Source: Elusimicrobiota bacterium
GTDB taxonomy: Bacteria > Elusimicrobiota > Elusimicrobia > UBA1565 > UBA9628
Assembly: GCA_026388095.1 (NCBI GenBank)
Contig: JAPLKL010000004.1
Location: 1 to 64,000 of the forward strand
Direction of reading: 5' to 3'
DNA length: 64,000 nt
This document shows, piece after piece, positions 1 through 6,967 of this stretch. Under the pieces are notes generated by a model that was not told the origin of the DNA, made no database searches, and saw nothing but the letters and a program-made list of their open reading frames with translations. The position numbers and the translations under genes are program-made. How positions within the stretch are numbered: the first letter of the stretch is position 1; every line of letters begins with the position of its first letter.

Positions 1-166
1 CGGACAGGAGAATCACAAGGATAAGCAGGCTTTGGCGGATGCCTGACCTGAAGGTCGGGATAGCGGTAGGACTCTGTGCCCCGCAAGGCAGAGTTGTTTC
101 TACAGAAAACCTCGGCGAAGAGGTGCTCGGCGTTTTCAGATAAGCCCCATGCTCTCGGCGAAGCAT
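1..166 (-). CDS. Secreted protein, 5' fragment (paralogue of the 1162-2520 gene), cut by window edge
   Basis: Reading from the complement of 164-166, the frame is open to the window edge and begins MLRREHGAYLKTPSTSSP. Over about 55 residues it matches the N-terminus of the protein encoded at 1162-2520 nearly residue for residue, ending in a hydrophobic stretch (QSLLILVILLS) that looks like the start of a signal-peptide core. The upstream promoter is also duplicated. Only the N-terminus is visible, so function is unknown; by homology it would be an exported protein with an Ig-like or similar beta-rich body. The true start may lie nearer the hydrophobic core, as in the paralogue. Confidence 0.7.
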   Translation of the reverse strand, partial: MLRREHGAYLKTPSTSSPRFSVETTLPCGAQSPTAIPTFRSGIRQSLLILVILLS

Positions 167-469
167 GAAGGCAACAACGCTGGGATTGTAGCACAGGCCA
201 GTCTACTATTGTCAAGGGAAACCAGGTCCTATATTCCCATTCCGTAAGGTTGCAAATCCGAAGTCGAGGAATAGCTTTGGGAGGGCAAGGTATAATCCAT
301 CGGTTACTGCTGGGCATCAGATGATACATGCGAAGTCCTTCAGCCGGTCGCAACTCAGCTATCAACCCCGAAAATCCCCTATCGCGAATCAGGCTTCCCG
401 ACGGGATCGGGATACTCCAATTGTCTTTCGTTTGACCAATGCATGTGGGCGTTGACGAAACTCGCCTAG
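167..469. other. Intergenic stretch with no recognisable gene
   Basis: About 300 nt between two minus-strand genes. It holds the promoter of the truncated paralogue at its left end and the 3' hairpin of the next gene at its right end (461-497). The rest shows no coding periodicity in any frame, no RNA fold that I can recognise and no repeats. Base composition is lower in GC than the rest of the window. Confidence 0.5.
185..215 (-). promoter_or_regulatory. Sigma-70-type promoter of the truncated paralogue
   Basis: On the minus strand TTGACA (210-215) is followed after 19 nt by TACAAT (185-190), which has an extended -10 TG one base upstream. The block is conserved base for base with the promoter at 2540-2570, apart from a few spacer changes. 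The spacer is 2 nt longer than ideal, but the extended -10 would compensate. Confidence 0.65.
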
Positions 470-497
470 TCATTTCGTCTTTCCTTCGTTAGGCGAG
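461..497 (-). terminator. Possible hairpin terminator over the stop codon
   Basis: CTCGCCTA (461-468) and TAGGCGAG (490-497) form an 8-bp inverted repeat around a 21-nt loop that contains the TGA stop of the 470-1147 gene. On the minus strand it is followed by TTTC only, so it is a weak candidate for intrinsic termination. Confidence 0.35.
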
Positions 498-1147
498 AAA
501 TCAATGCCGCCTTTCTTGCGCCAAGATGAGCAGTTTACCAGCCACGAGTCAGGCCCCAGTCGGTCAAGTATCCATACTGCTTGTCCTTCCATCTTCGCGA
601 TGGAGATAAGCGCCTCACGAACTGAAACTCCCTTCAGGTCGATGGAAATCGGATAAAACTGCTGCCACCCATATGATTGATTGACTGCCAAACCCAACTG
701 CGCCGCCGCGAAGACTTTCGTCACGGCGAACATGCTCGATTTCTTCTTAATGGACAATGACTTGACGCGTTTCGCCAGTTCCTGGCTAGCAGGTTTATCC
801 GGCCGTTGCCACATCACCAACACCCCATTCTCAGATCGCCATTGAAAATCTGGGTGGCGCCGCATAATCTGATCGAGAATGGCTCTCGGCGTGGTGTCTT
901 TCATGACGAGGCGATCATCGTCCTTCCATCCATTGTCGCCTCGCTGCCCAAATATAATGCACGGCAACCCAAGCTGAAAGCACAATCCCAAAAACTCTCC
1001 GCCATCCCGGGCGTTAAAGTTCTTGGTTGGTTGGTCAAGAAAATCCTGCTGAGCCACGCTGGGACCCGCAGCGCCTGTCACGCAACAAATAGACACGCAA
1101 AGCAAATTGACAAGTCCACGAAACCGCCTCATCTCGTGGTCGTTCAT
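470..1147 (-). CDS. Secreted protein of unknown function, STN-like repeats
   Basis: The start was set at the second of two adjacent ATGs (1147) because AGGGG lies 5 nt upstream. The frame stays open to 1204 but that would overlap the upstream gene. The protein (about 225 aa) opens with a signal peptide (charged MRRFRG, then LVNLLCVSICCVTGAAG, cleavage near SVAQQ). Two segments, around PRAILDQIMRRHPDFQWR and VSVREALISIAKMEGQAVW, resemble the short secretin/TonB N-terminal (STN) fold, where a helix precedes two strands; this is a weak structural guess. It starts 14 nt after the stop of the 452-aa secreted protein, so the two are probably co-transcribed. No known family recognised. Confidence 0.6.
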   Translation of the reverse strand: MNDHEMRRFRGLVNLLCVSICCVTGAAGPSVAQQDFLDQPTKNFNARDGGEFLGLCFQLGLPCIIFGQRGDNGWKDDDRLVMKDTTPRAILDQIMRRHPDFQWRSENGVLVMWQRPDKPASQELAKRVKSLSIKKKSSMFAVTKVFAAAQLGLAVNQSYGWQQFYPISIDLKGVSVREALISIAKMEGQAVWILDRLGPDSWLVNCSSWRKKGGIDFSPNEGKTK

Positions 1148-1161
1148 CATAACCCCTAACC

Positions 1162-2520
1162 TCACGGGCCGAGCGGTGGCGAACTTCCGCCATCGCTGCG
1201 CCATATAGTCATATGCCCAGAAGAATCAACAAACTTTTCCGTAATGGTGTTCTTAATAGGGCAGGCACCGACATTAAGTGTCTGTTCAATCTGGCTCGCA
1301 CATTGCCTGAACAACATCCTATCTCTCTCTGTCGGGATTGGGATACATGTTCCATTCCTATCTTGTTCTTGCGAAAAATTATCAGCGCGGATAGTACTTC
1401 CGGGCACCGCCTGATCGGTTATGGAAGTAGAGGGGCCAACAAAGCATCGGTCGGTTTTCCAAGGTATACTTATAGTTTCGGTAAAAGTCAGGCCATAAAA
1501 TGAGACATTATGGGGATTTGTAAACTGGATGTTAAAGCGAGCGCGGCCCCCCCATGCACATCTTATGCTCGAATCCGCGTCGTAAGTTGAAACTGTCGCT
1601 TTAGGTACAAGGATTGGGACCTCAACCGCAGCGTCCGCATGCGGGATTCTTTGCCTCCCTCCATCGAGCCACCCTTGTACCCAGTCCTTATCCCAACATT
1701 GGTCAAGTGTGGATTGCACTTCTACGGTCTCGGTACCTTTCCCAGTCTGTTCACACTCAGTGCGCAACGCAAATTGGTTCCACTTCAGGGCCCCCCGAGC
1801 ACTTTGAAAAAAGACCCTGTTCGTATAGTTGTGGTTCACCTTTGCGCAGAGGAAGCCAGTGCTCCCATAGGCCACCCCGTCTGCAGCACCCAATCCGGTC
1901 ACGACTCCGATGGTGTTTTGGGTAATCTTCCACACCCCCGTTAGCGTCAGTTCAGGCTCATAAGTAAAATACTTAGAATCGACGGTCGTAGCCGTATTGC
2001 CGGCAGAATCCGTCACCCAAATCGTAGCGAGGTATGTCCCTTGTTCCATAAGTTCCGACGGGACAGGGGGGCAAGTCCATGTGACCGATTTGCTGCTGCC
2101 ATGCCAGCACTCTACCTTTTCCAAATAATTTATGGGGTCCGTCTGAAAGCTCGTCCCGTTCCAATAAAACCTGGGATTTGAGCCGTACTCAAATGTCTCT
2201 GTCACTTTCACCAAATTCGGAGCAGGGTCGGGATCATCTACGCTTGCAGTCCCCGATAGAACAAAACCATCGGGGAAACGTGTAAAATCCCCGCCCTGCT
2301 GATCGATTGTAATTGTGACACTGGACCTTGCGGCAGACGGGAATACTAGGCCGCCAGACAGGATAAGCACAAGCATCACCAGGCTTTGGAGAATCCCTGG
2401 CTCGAAGGTTGGAATAACGGAAGGGCTCTGTGCCCCGCAAGGCAGAACTGTATCTATAGAAAACCTCGGCGAAGAGGTGCTCGGCGTTTTCAGATGAGCC
2501 CCATGCTCCCGACGGCGCAT
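1162..2520 (-). CDS. Secreted cysteine-containing protein with Ig-like segment, unknown function
   Basis: 452 aa. The first 45 residues are hydrophilic and are shared with the truncated paralogue at 1-166; a hydrophobic core QSLVMLVLILSGGLVF then leads to a cleavage-like FPSAARSS. Residues about 65-185 read as a beta-sandwich of the bacterial Ig-like type (for example GTYLATIWVTDSAGNTATT). The rest is rich in beta strands with about ten cysteines, which suggests disulphides in the periplasm or outside. There is no convincing ribosome-binding site before the ATG at 2520, and the promoter predicts a leader of only about a dozen nucleotides, so translation may start further in. Its GC content and codon use are unlike the 70% GC genes that follow 3600. 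Confidence 0.7.
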   Translation of the reverse strand: MRRREHGAHLKTPSTSSPRFSIDTVLPCGAQSPSVIPTFEPGILQSLVMLVLILSGGLVFPSAARSSVTITIDQQGGDFTRFPDGFVLSGTASVDDPDPAPNLVKVTETFEYGSNPRFYWNGTSFQTDPINYLEKVECWHGSSKSVTWTCPPVPSELMEQGTYLATIWVTDSAGNTATTVDSKYFTYEPELTLTGVWKITQNTIGVVTGLGAADGVAYGSTGFLCAKVNHNYTNRVFFQSARGALKWNQFALRTECEQTGKGTETVEVQSTLDQCWDKDWVQGWLDGGRQRIPHADAAVEVPILVPKATVSTYDADSSIRCAWGGRARFNIQFTNPHNVSFYGLTFTETISIPWKTDRCFVGPSTSITDQAVPGSTIRADNFSQEQDRNGTCIPIPTERDRMLFRQCASQIEQTLNVGACPIKNTITEKFVDSSGHMTIWRSDGGSSPPLGP

Positions 2521-2539
2521 GATAGGGAACGACGATGGG

Positions 2540-2570
2540 ATTGTAACACAGGTCAGTCTACTATTGTCAA
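2540..2570 (-). promoter_or_regulatory. Sigma-70-type promoter of the 452-aa secreted protein gene
   Basis: Minus strand TTGACA (2565-2570), 19-nt spacer, TACAAT (2540-2545) with TG placed one base upstream as an extended -10. The copy at 185-215 differs in only two spacer bases. The predicted transcription start is near 2533, just ahead of the ATG at 2520. Confidence 0.7.
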
Positions 2571-2589
2571 GTGAATCAAATGACAGGAA

Positions 2590-3366
2590 TTAAGTGTCTA
2601 AATTCTTACAAGCAGCAAGGCCGTCTGACCTTCCCGATGAGAAGGCCCTTTCGGAAGGTGGCTCAGCTATCGCAATCAGTTTATAACCATGCGGTGTGGT
2701 TCCGATTCTCCTCGTGCTGTAACGCTGCAGATCCCGACGCAGACGATTAATCATGACCTCAACCAAGTTGAGGTTCCCCTTCTCCACCCGCGCCTCTTGG
2801 AGAAGGTCCGCCCGGCAGACTGGTCCCTCGCTACGTAACAAGATGCATGGCAAAGCGAAGCGCCAAGCACCCAAGGAAGGAATTAATTGACCATCGCCGA
2901 CCCCAAACCTTCTGGCTAAGGAGGTCGGCGGCGATTCGGCCTCGCCGCACAAGGTGCTGACCGTCGGGGACAAGTCTACCCCGGGCTTAAGCCGGTGCAG
3001 CCAACGCCTTATGAGCCCGCTCCACAAGAAGGTTCAGATCAAGGTCCCCCTTCTTGAAAACGGCGTGGCATTCAGGCTGACAGAGATTGCCTCCAAGACG
3101 TTCTCGATGAACGCCTCACCATTCATAAGGATAGCGGGAATACCCCGTTGCCTGCGGAGCCCTTATAGATAGTGATGCCATCAATATCAGGCAAACGGAT
3201 CTCGAGCAGGATAAGGTCCTGCAGAGAGGCATTGCCCCGGGTCAGCCCTTCCGCGGCCGTGGCCGCGAGATATGCCTCGTAGCCGTCTCCCTGGAGGGTG
3301 CGGCAGACCACCCGGCCATATTCGAGGTCGTCATCGATGGCCAGGACGCGCCGGGTCGCGGGGATA
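2590..3366 (-). pseudogene. Decayed OmpR-family response regulator
   Basis: On the minus strand a receiver domain begins near 3356 (RRVLAIDDDLEYGRVV, then LILLEIRLPDIDG) and stops at 3123. The reading continues in a second frame as IPAILMNGEAFIENVLEAIS, then in a third as FKKGDLDLNLLVERAHKALAAP. The C-terminal part (2590-2900) is a winged-helix output domain: LLRSEGPVCRADLLQEAR, MINRLRRDLQRYSTRRIGTTPHGYKLIA. At least two frameshifts and an in-frame stop separate the pieces. The phospho-acceptor Asp is Glu (LLEIRLPD). This is a clear former two-component regulator, now broken. No partner kinase is adjacent. It sits in the lower-GC accessory stretch. Confidence 0.8.
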
Positions 3367-3540
3367 GTGGAATCTGTCCAGCCTGAGCAGTCTGAGATTC
3401 CTTTCCGGCCTCGGCCAAGTGGTGCCCTCTGTGGTGCCCTCCGGCCATCCCAGGGCACCAAACGCCATCATACAGCCGGGACTTGCGATGTGCCATTCGC
3501 CGACGAGGAACCCAAATCGGCAAGGACGGTCAACGAAACG

Positions 3541-3586
3541 GGGCCCGCTTCGAAGCCACGTGCTCTATCCGTTGAACTACGGGCCC
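3541..3586 (-). pseudogene. tRNA-Arg(UCG) remnant lacking anticodon 3' stem and T arm
   Basis: Read on the minus strand from 3586: a 5' acceptor strand GGGCCCG, then TA, a canonical D arm (GTTC AACGGATA GAGC), the anticodon stem 5' half CGTGG and the loop CTTCGAA with anticodon TCG (complement of 3551-3553). After that the 3' anticodon stem, variable loop and T arm are missing. The acceptor 3' strand CGGGCCC follows almost at once (complement of 3541-3547), without a CCA end. It cannot fold as a functional tRNA. It marks the edge between the lower-GC stretch and the 70% GC backbone and is probably a deletion or integration scar. Confidence 0.75.
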
Positions 3587-3660
3587 TGAGGCGTTGATTC
3601 TACAACAATAATCCACGGAACGGGGACAAAGCTCGCGGTGGGTCGGAGGGTGCTGACAAG

Positions 3661-3689
3661 TTGCAAAGCAGCTCAAAAACTCCTACAAC
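3661..3689 (+). promoter_or_regulatory. Promoter of the SGNH/TPR gene
   Basis: TTGCAA (3661-3666), 17-nt spacer, TACAAC (3684-3689). The expected start of transcription falls at 3696-3698, directly at the ATG of 3699. The mRNA would therefore be leaderless or nearly so, which fits the absence of a Shine-Dalgarno sequence. Confidence 0.6.
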
Positions 3690-3698
3690 CAAGTGCTC

Positions 3699-5756
3699 AT
3701 GAAGACTGAAGGCCTGGGGCCGGTGCTCTCCCGATGCCTCGCGCTCGCTCTGGGGCTGCTGGCCGCGGTCCTGGCGCTGGACCTCGGCTTGTGGGTCATC
3801 GGCCGGGTCCATCTCTGGCGCTACGGGCGGGCCGAACGCCCGGTCGCGGGGCGGACCGTCATCCTCTGCGTCGGGGACTCCTTCACGGCCGGGACCGGCG
3901 CCCCGCCCGGTCAGGGCTACCCGGCCCAACTCGAGGCCCTGCTCAACCAAGGCTCCGGCGCCGCCTACCGCGTCGTCAACGCCAACCGCGGCGCCGCCAA
4001 CACGGCCATCGCCAAGAGCATGTTCCTGAAGGCCGCCGACGAGTTCCAGCCCCGCATCGTGACCCTGATGATCGGCGCGGCGAACTATTGGAACTATACC
4101 GGCTTCCACCCGGCCGGCCGCCCGCCCCTGGCGCGCGCCCTGGTCGACACTCTGCGCAACTTGCGCGTGGTCAAGCTCGCCCGGCTGCTCTGGCACCCCT
4201 GGCAGCGCGGGTTGCCCAGCGCGGCCGGCGCCGCTTGGCCGCAGGGAGTCGGCCATTGCCAGAGGGCGACGCGGCCCGTGGACCTCCCCTCCCGGGTCAG
4301 CGCGCTTCTCGAGACCGGCCGCGTGGCCGCGGCGCGGCGGACGGTCCAGGACGCCCTGGCCGCAAGGCCCCGGGACGGGAGACTGCTCGCGTTCTTGGGG
4401 TTCGTGGACCTGGTCGCACAGGACCCGGCCCAGGCGCGGTCCCGCTTCGAGGCCGCCCTGCGCCTGGCTCCCGGGGACGGCTACGCGCAAGTGGGGCTCT
4501 GCGGCGCGGCGACGGAGGGTGGGGCTCCGACCTGCCAAAAGCTCGACCGCGTGCTCGCCGCGGCGCCGCCGGACCCGCTGCTCTACCGCATCGCCGGGCA
4601 CATCGTGGACCGGACGGACCCCGCCTGCGCCATCGCCCTGCTCCAGAAGTCCCTGCGGCTCGACTCCTGCCAGGGCGGCAGCTGGCTGGCCTTGGGACGG
4701 TTGCTGCGCAATGCGGGACGGTCCGAGGAAAGCCTGGCCATGACGGCGGAGGCGCTCCGGCTCGACCCCGGCCTGAGCGACAGCCTGCCGGAAGGCGGGC
4801 CAGGCGACGGGAACGCCGCGCAGACGGCTCAGGCTCGGTTCAACGCCCTGCTCAACAGCGGCGGTTACGATGAGATCATCGAGCGGTGCACCGCCCGCGG
4901 CGCGTCCCAGCCCTCCTGGCAGGAGCTCTGCCTCGACGCGCCGGAGACCCTCCGGCGCGCCGGCGCGCCGGAGCGGCAAGTCCTGGAACTGGCCCGCAGG
5001 CTCTTGCGCCTGCGGCCTGCAGACCATCGCCCGCTTTTGGTCATGGGCGAGGAAGAACTGAACCCGGGACGGGCCCGCCAAGCCGAGGCATTTTTCGCCA
5101 GAGCCGCGGCGCTGCGTCCCCGGGACCCCAAGCTCATCTTCGAGATCGCGCTCAAGTTCCTTTACCACGACCAAGCGGAGAAGGCCCGGGAGTGGGCCGA
5201 CCGCGGCCGGCGGCTGGCGCCGGAGGTGCCGGACTTCGACCTGTTGACTCTGCATTCCTACCGGGGCCGGGGCACCAAGAGCGGGGACCCCGCTGCGGCG
5301 GAGCCCTGGGCCAGGAAGTTCCAGGAGCACGCGCGCCTGGGCCGCCGACTGGCCTATTGGAGCGAGCTCAGGGGACAATCCATGGATGAGCTCCTGGCCA
5401 CGCCCGAGGGCCTTGCCGGCGGCAGCCGGGACGAGAAGTCGCTCCCGCAGAGGCTCGACGCGTGGATACGAAGCGACATCCGGGACATCGCCGCCGAATG
5501 CCACAGGCGCGGGATCAAGCTCGTCATCATGAACTATCCGGAGGGGACGGGCTTCACGCGATACGCGGGCTACGCCGAGCTGGCCGCTGCCGAAGGGGCG
5601 GCCTTCGTGGACGTCCACCAGGCCTTCGCCCGCCTGCGCGAACAGGGTGTCGAGGCCCAGTACTACTCCCGGGACGGGCACTGCAACGCCGCGGGCTATG
5701 GGATCATAGCCCGGACTTTGGCCGACGGGCTCAAGCAGGCCGGGCTCATCCCCTAG
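3699..5756 (+). CDS. Membrane-anchored SGNH hydrolase with a TPR block inserted in the catalytic domain
   Basis: About 685 aa; numbering below counts from the alternative GTG at 3693. A single membrane segment (residues 12-37) puts the protein at the inner membrane facing the periplasm. SGNH block I is GDSFTAG (Ser63), block II is the Gly of NRGAAN (100), block III is GAAN (128-131) and block V is DGHCNAAG (Asp661, His663). Blocks III and V are more than 500 residues apart, far more than in the usual 200-250 aa enzyme. The gap is filled by TPR-like helical repeats (roughly 200-540). Such hydrolases remove or transfer acyl groups on glycans or lipids; the substrate here is unknown. The gene stands alone, on the opposite strand from the downstream lipoprotein. 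ATG 3699 was preferred to the GTG because of the promoter position. Confidence 0.75.
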   Translation: MKTEGLGPVLSRCLALALGLLAAVLALDLGLWVIGRVHLWRYGRAERPVAGRTVILCVGDSFTAGTGAPPGQGYPAQLEALLNQGSGAAYRVVNANRGAANTAIAKSMFLKAADEFQPRIVTLMIGAANYWNYTGFHPAGRPPLARALVDTLRNLRVVKLARLLWHPWQRGLPSAAGAAWPQGVGHCQRATRPVDLPSRVSALLETGRVAAARRTVQDALAARPRDGRLLAFLGFVDLVAQDPAQARSRFEAALRLAPGDGYAQVGLCGAATEGGAPTCQKLDRVLAAAPPDPLLYRIAGHIVDRTDPACAIALLQKSLRLDSCQGGSWLALGRLLRNAGRSEESLAMTAEALRLDPGLSDSLPEGGPGDGNAAQTAQARFNALLNSGGYDEIIERCTARGASQPSWQELCLDAPETLRRAGAPERQVLELARRLLRLRPADHRPLLVMGEEELNPGRARQAEAFFARAAALRPRDPKLIFEIALKFLYHDQAEKAREWADRGRRLAPEVPDFDLLTLHSYRGRGTKSGDPAAAEPWARKFQEHARLGRRLAYWSELRGQSMDELLATPEGLAGGSRDEKSLPQRLDAWIRSDIRDIAAECHRRGIKLVIMNYPEGTGFTRYAGYAELAAAEGAAFVDVHQAFARLREQGVEAQYYSRDGHCNAAGYGIIARTLADGLKQAGLIP

Positions 5757-5766
5757 AAGCCAGCAT

Positions 5767-6159
5767 TCAAGGCTTGCCGGCGAAATCCCCCTTCCGGCCC
5801 CGCCGCCACAGCTGGTAGCCATCCACCTCATCGGGCTTGAGCTCCTCGCGGGACAGCAGCACCGGCTTCCAGGAGACGAACTCCTCCTGGCTCAGAGCCA
5901 GATGACCGATGCCGAAGCCGTCGGAATCGTAGACGGTGCCCAAGGCCAAGGAGCTGGAGTCCACCGCCTTCGGCCTGCGCTTCCAGTTGTTTTTGAAGAG
6001 CCGGAGATGGATTCCGTCCTCGTCGATGGCCACCACCTTGGCGGCCCGATAGAGGCCTTGCCCGTCTTGCACCGAATAGAGCCCGCCGACCGCGGCTTGG
6101 GGAGCGCGATAGCAGCCGCACAGGCCGGACGCCAAGACGGCCAGCAGGCAGGCGCGCAT
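5767..6159 (-). CDS. Small lipoprotein of unknown function
   Basis: 130 aa. The N-terminus MRACLLAVLASGLCGC is a short signal peptide with a lipobox-like ending (LCGC, lipidated Cys at 16, or Cys14). The mature part carries short beta segments such as LYRAAKVVAIDEDGIHLRL and a run of charged residues at the end, reminiscent of small SH3-like or Tudor-like periplasmic domains, but I cannot assign a family. It begins 1 nt after the stop of the SRAP gene and is presumably co-transcribed with it. It converges with the SGNH gene, with only 10 nt between the stops. Confidence 0.6.
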   Translation of the reverse strand: MRACLLAVLASGLCGCYRAPQAAVGGLYSVQDGQGLYRAAKVVAIDEDGIHLRLFKNNWKRRPKAVDSSSLALGTVYDSDGFGIGHLALSQEEFVSWKPVLLSREELKPDEVDGYQLWRRGRKGDFAGKP

Positions 6160-6160
6160 G

Positions 6161-6829
6161 TCAGCGGCGGACCTCCTCGATGCAGGCCGGCAGGTCGGCC
6201 TTGGGAGAATTGACCAGCGGCGACACCTCGACGCACGCCAGTTCGCCCGGGTACGGGACCAGCAGGCGGGACAGATCCGCGGGCGCGGCCTCCGGATCGA
6301 GCCAGGCGTCCTCGTCTTCTCTCCTGAGGATCACCGGCATCCGGTCGTGGACGGACCGCAAGGCCGCGTTGGCCTGCGTGGTGATGATGGCGAAGGACCT
6401 GACCACGGCGCCGTCCGGCGCCTGCCGCGAGTCCCAGAGCCCGGCCATGGCGAAAGGCTCACGAGCCGGGAGCGTGAAGCGCAGCGGGATCTTCGCTCTC
6501 TCTCCAGGCTGTGGCCGCCATTCATAGAAGCCGTCGGCCAGCACCAGGCAGCGGGACTTGCGGAAGGGCGCCTTGAAGGCCGGCTTCTCGGCCACGGACT
6601 CGGCCCGCGCGTTGATCAGCTTGTGCCCGATGGACATGTCCTTGGCCCAGGCCGGGATGAGCCCCCAGCGCAGGGCGTCGAGGACCCGCCCGGCGTCGGC
6701 CAGGACCACCGGCGCCGGCTGGGTCGGGGCGATGTTGTAGCGAGGCGTGGGCTCGGAGCGGCACGCCGCAAAATGGAAGCGCTCCTGCAGGGCCCGGAGG
6801 TCCAAGGTCTGGGTGTAGCGGCCGCACAT
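6161..6829 (-). CDS. yedK: SRAP (HMCES/YedK) abasic-site protein
   Basis: 222 aa, typical for the family. Cys2 (after Met removal, the nucleophile that forms a thiazolidine link to abasic sites in single-stranded DNA) is in MCGRYT. The other expected active-site residues are present: Asn73 in NARAE, Glu103 in GFYEW and His161 in SVHDRMPVIL. The family protects abasic sites during replication and is often SOS-linked; no LexA-type box was evident here. The promoter puts the transcription start at the ATG, so this is a predicted leaderless mRNA. A small lipoprotein follows in the same operon with no obvious functional link. Confidence 0.93.
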   Translation of the reverse strand: MCGRYTQTLDLRALQERFHFAACRSEPTPRYNIAPTQPAPVVLADAGRVLDALRWGLIPAWAKDMSIGHKLINARAESVAEKPAFKAPFRKSRCLVLADGFYEWRPQPGERAKIPLRFTLPAREPFAMAGLWDSRQAPDGAVVRSFAIITTQANAALRSVHDRMPVILRREDEDAWLDPEAAPADLSRLLVPYPGELACVEVSPLVNSPKADLPACIEEVRR

Positions 6830-6835
6830 GCCGAG

Positions 6836-6864
6836 AGTCTACCGTTTCCTTCGGGGGGTGTCCA
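6836..6864 (-). promoter_or_regulatory. Promoter of yedK, leaderless arrangement
   Basis: On the minus strand TGGACA (6859-6864), a 17-nt spacer, TAGACT (6836-6841), then exactly 6 nt (CTCGGC) to the ATG at 6829. The spacing puts the first transcribed base at the start codon. No Shine-Dalgarno sequence could fit. Confidence 0.7.
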
Positions 6865-6955
6865 CGGGCCTAGGCCCCTCGGGCCGCCCGGGATGGGCCG
6901 ATTTCCGCGCCGGGCCTGGGACTTTCTTCACTATGGGCCCGCGCCCGCGGCCGAG

Positions 6956-6961
6956 TACAAT
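6956..6961 (+). promoter_or_regulatory. -10 box of the 6968 gene, leaderless arrangement
   Basis: TACAAT is followed by exactly 6 nt (GGAGGC) and the ATG at 6968. The GGAGG is only 1 nt from the ATG, too close to act as a normal ribosome-binding site. No convincing -35 box is seen 16-18 nt upstream. Confidence 0.45.
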
Positions 6962-6967
6962 GGAGGC

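Noticed and set aside
1213-1503. Plus-strand 96-aa open frame and similar plus-strand frames in 806-2497
   Set aside because: They oppose the secreted-protein genes, lack ribosome-binding sites and show no domain.
3541-3586. tRNA interrupted by a group I intron
   Set aside because: The 3' acceptor strand follows within 46 nt, so there is no insertion but a deletion; no 3' half was found further along the minus strand.
3600-5831. 743-aa minus-strand open frame opposite the SGNH/TPR gene
   Set aside because: It is Pro/Gly/Arg-rich with no domain, typical of antisense frames in 70% GC DNA; the plus strand encodes clear motifs.
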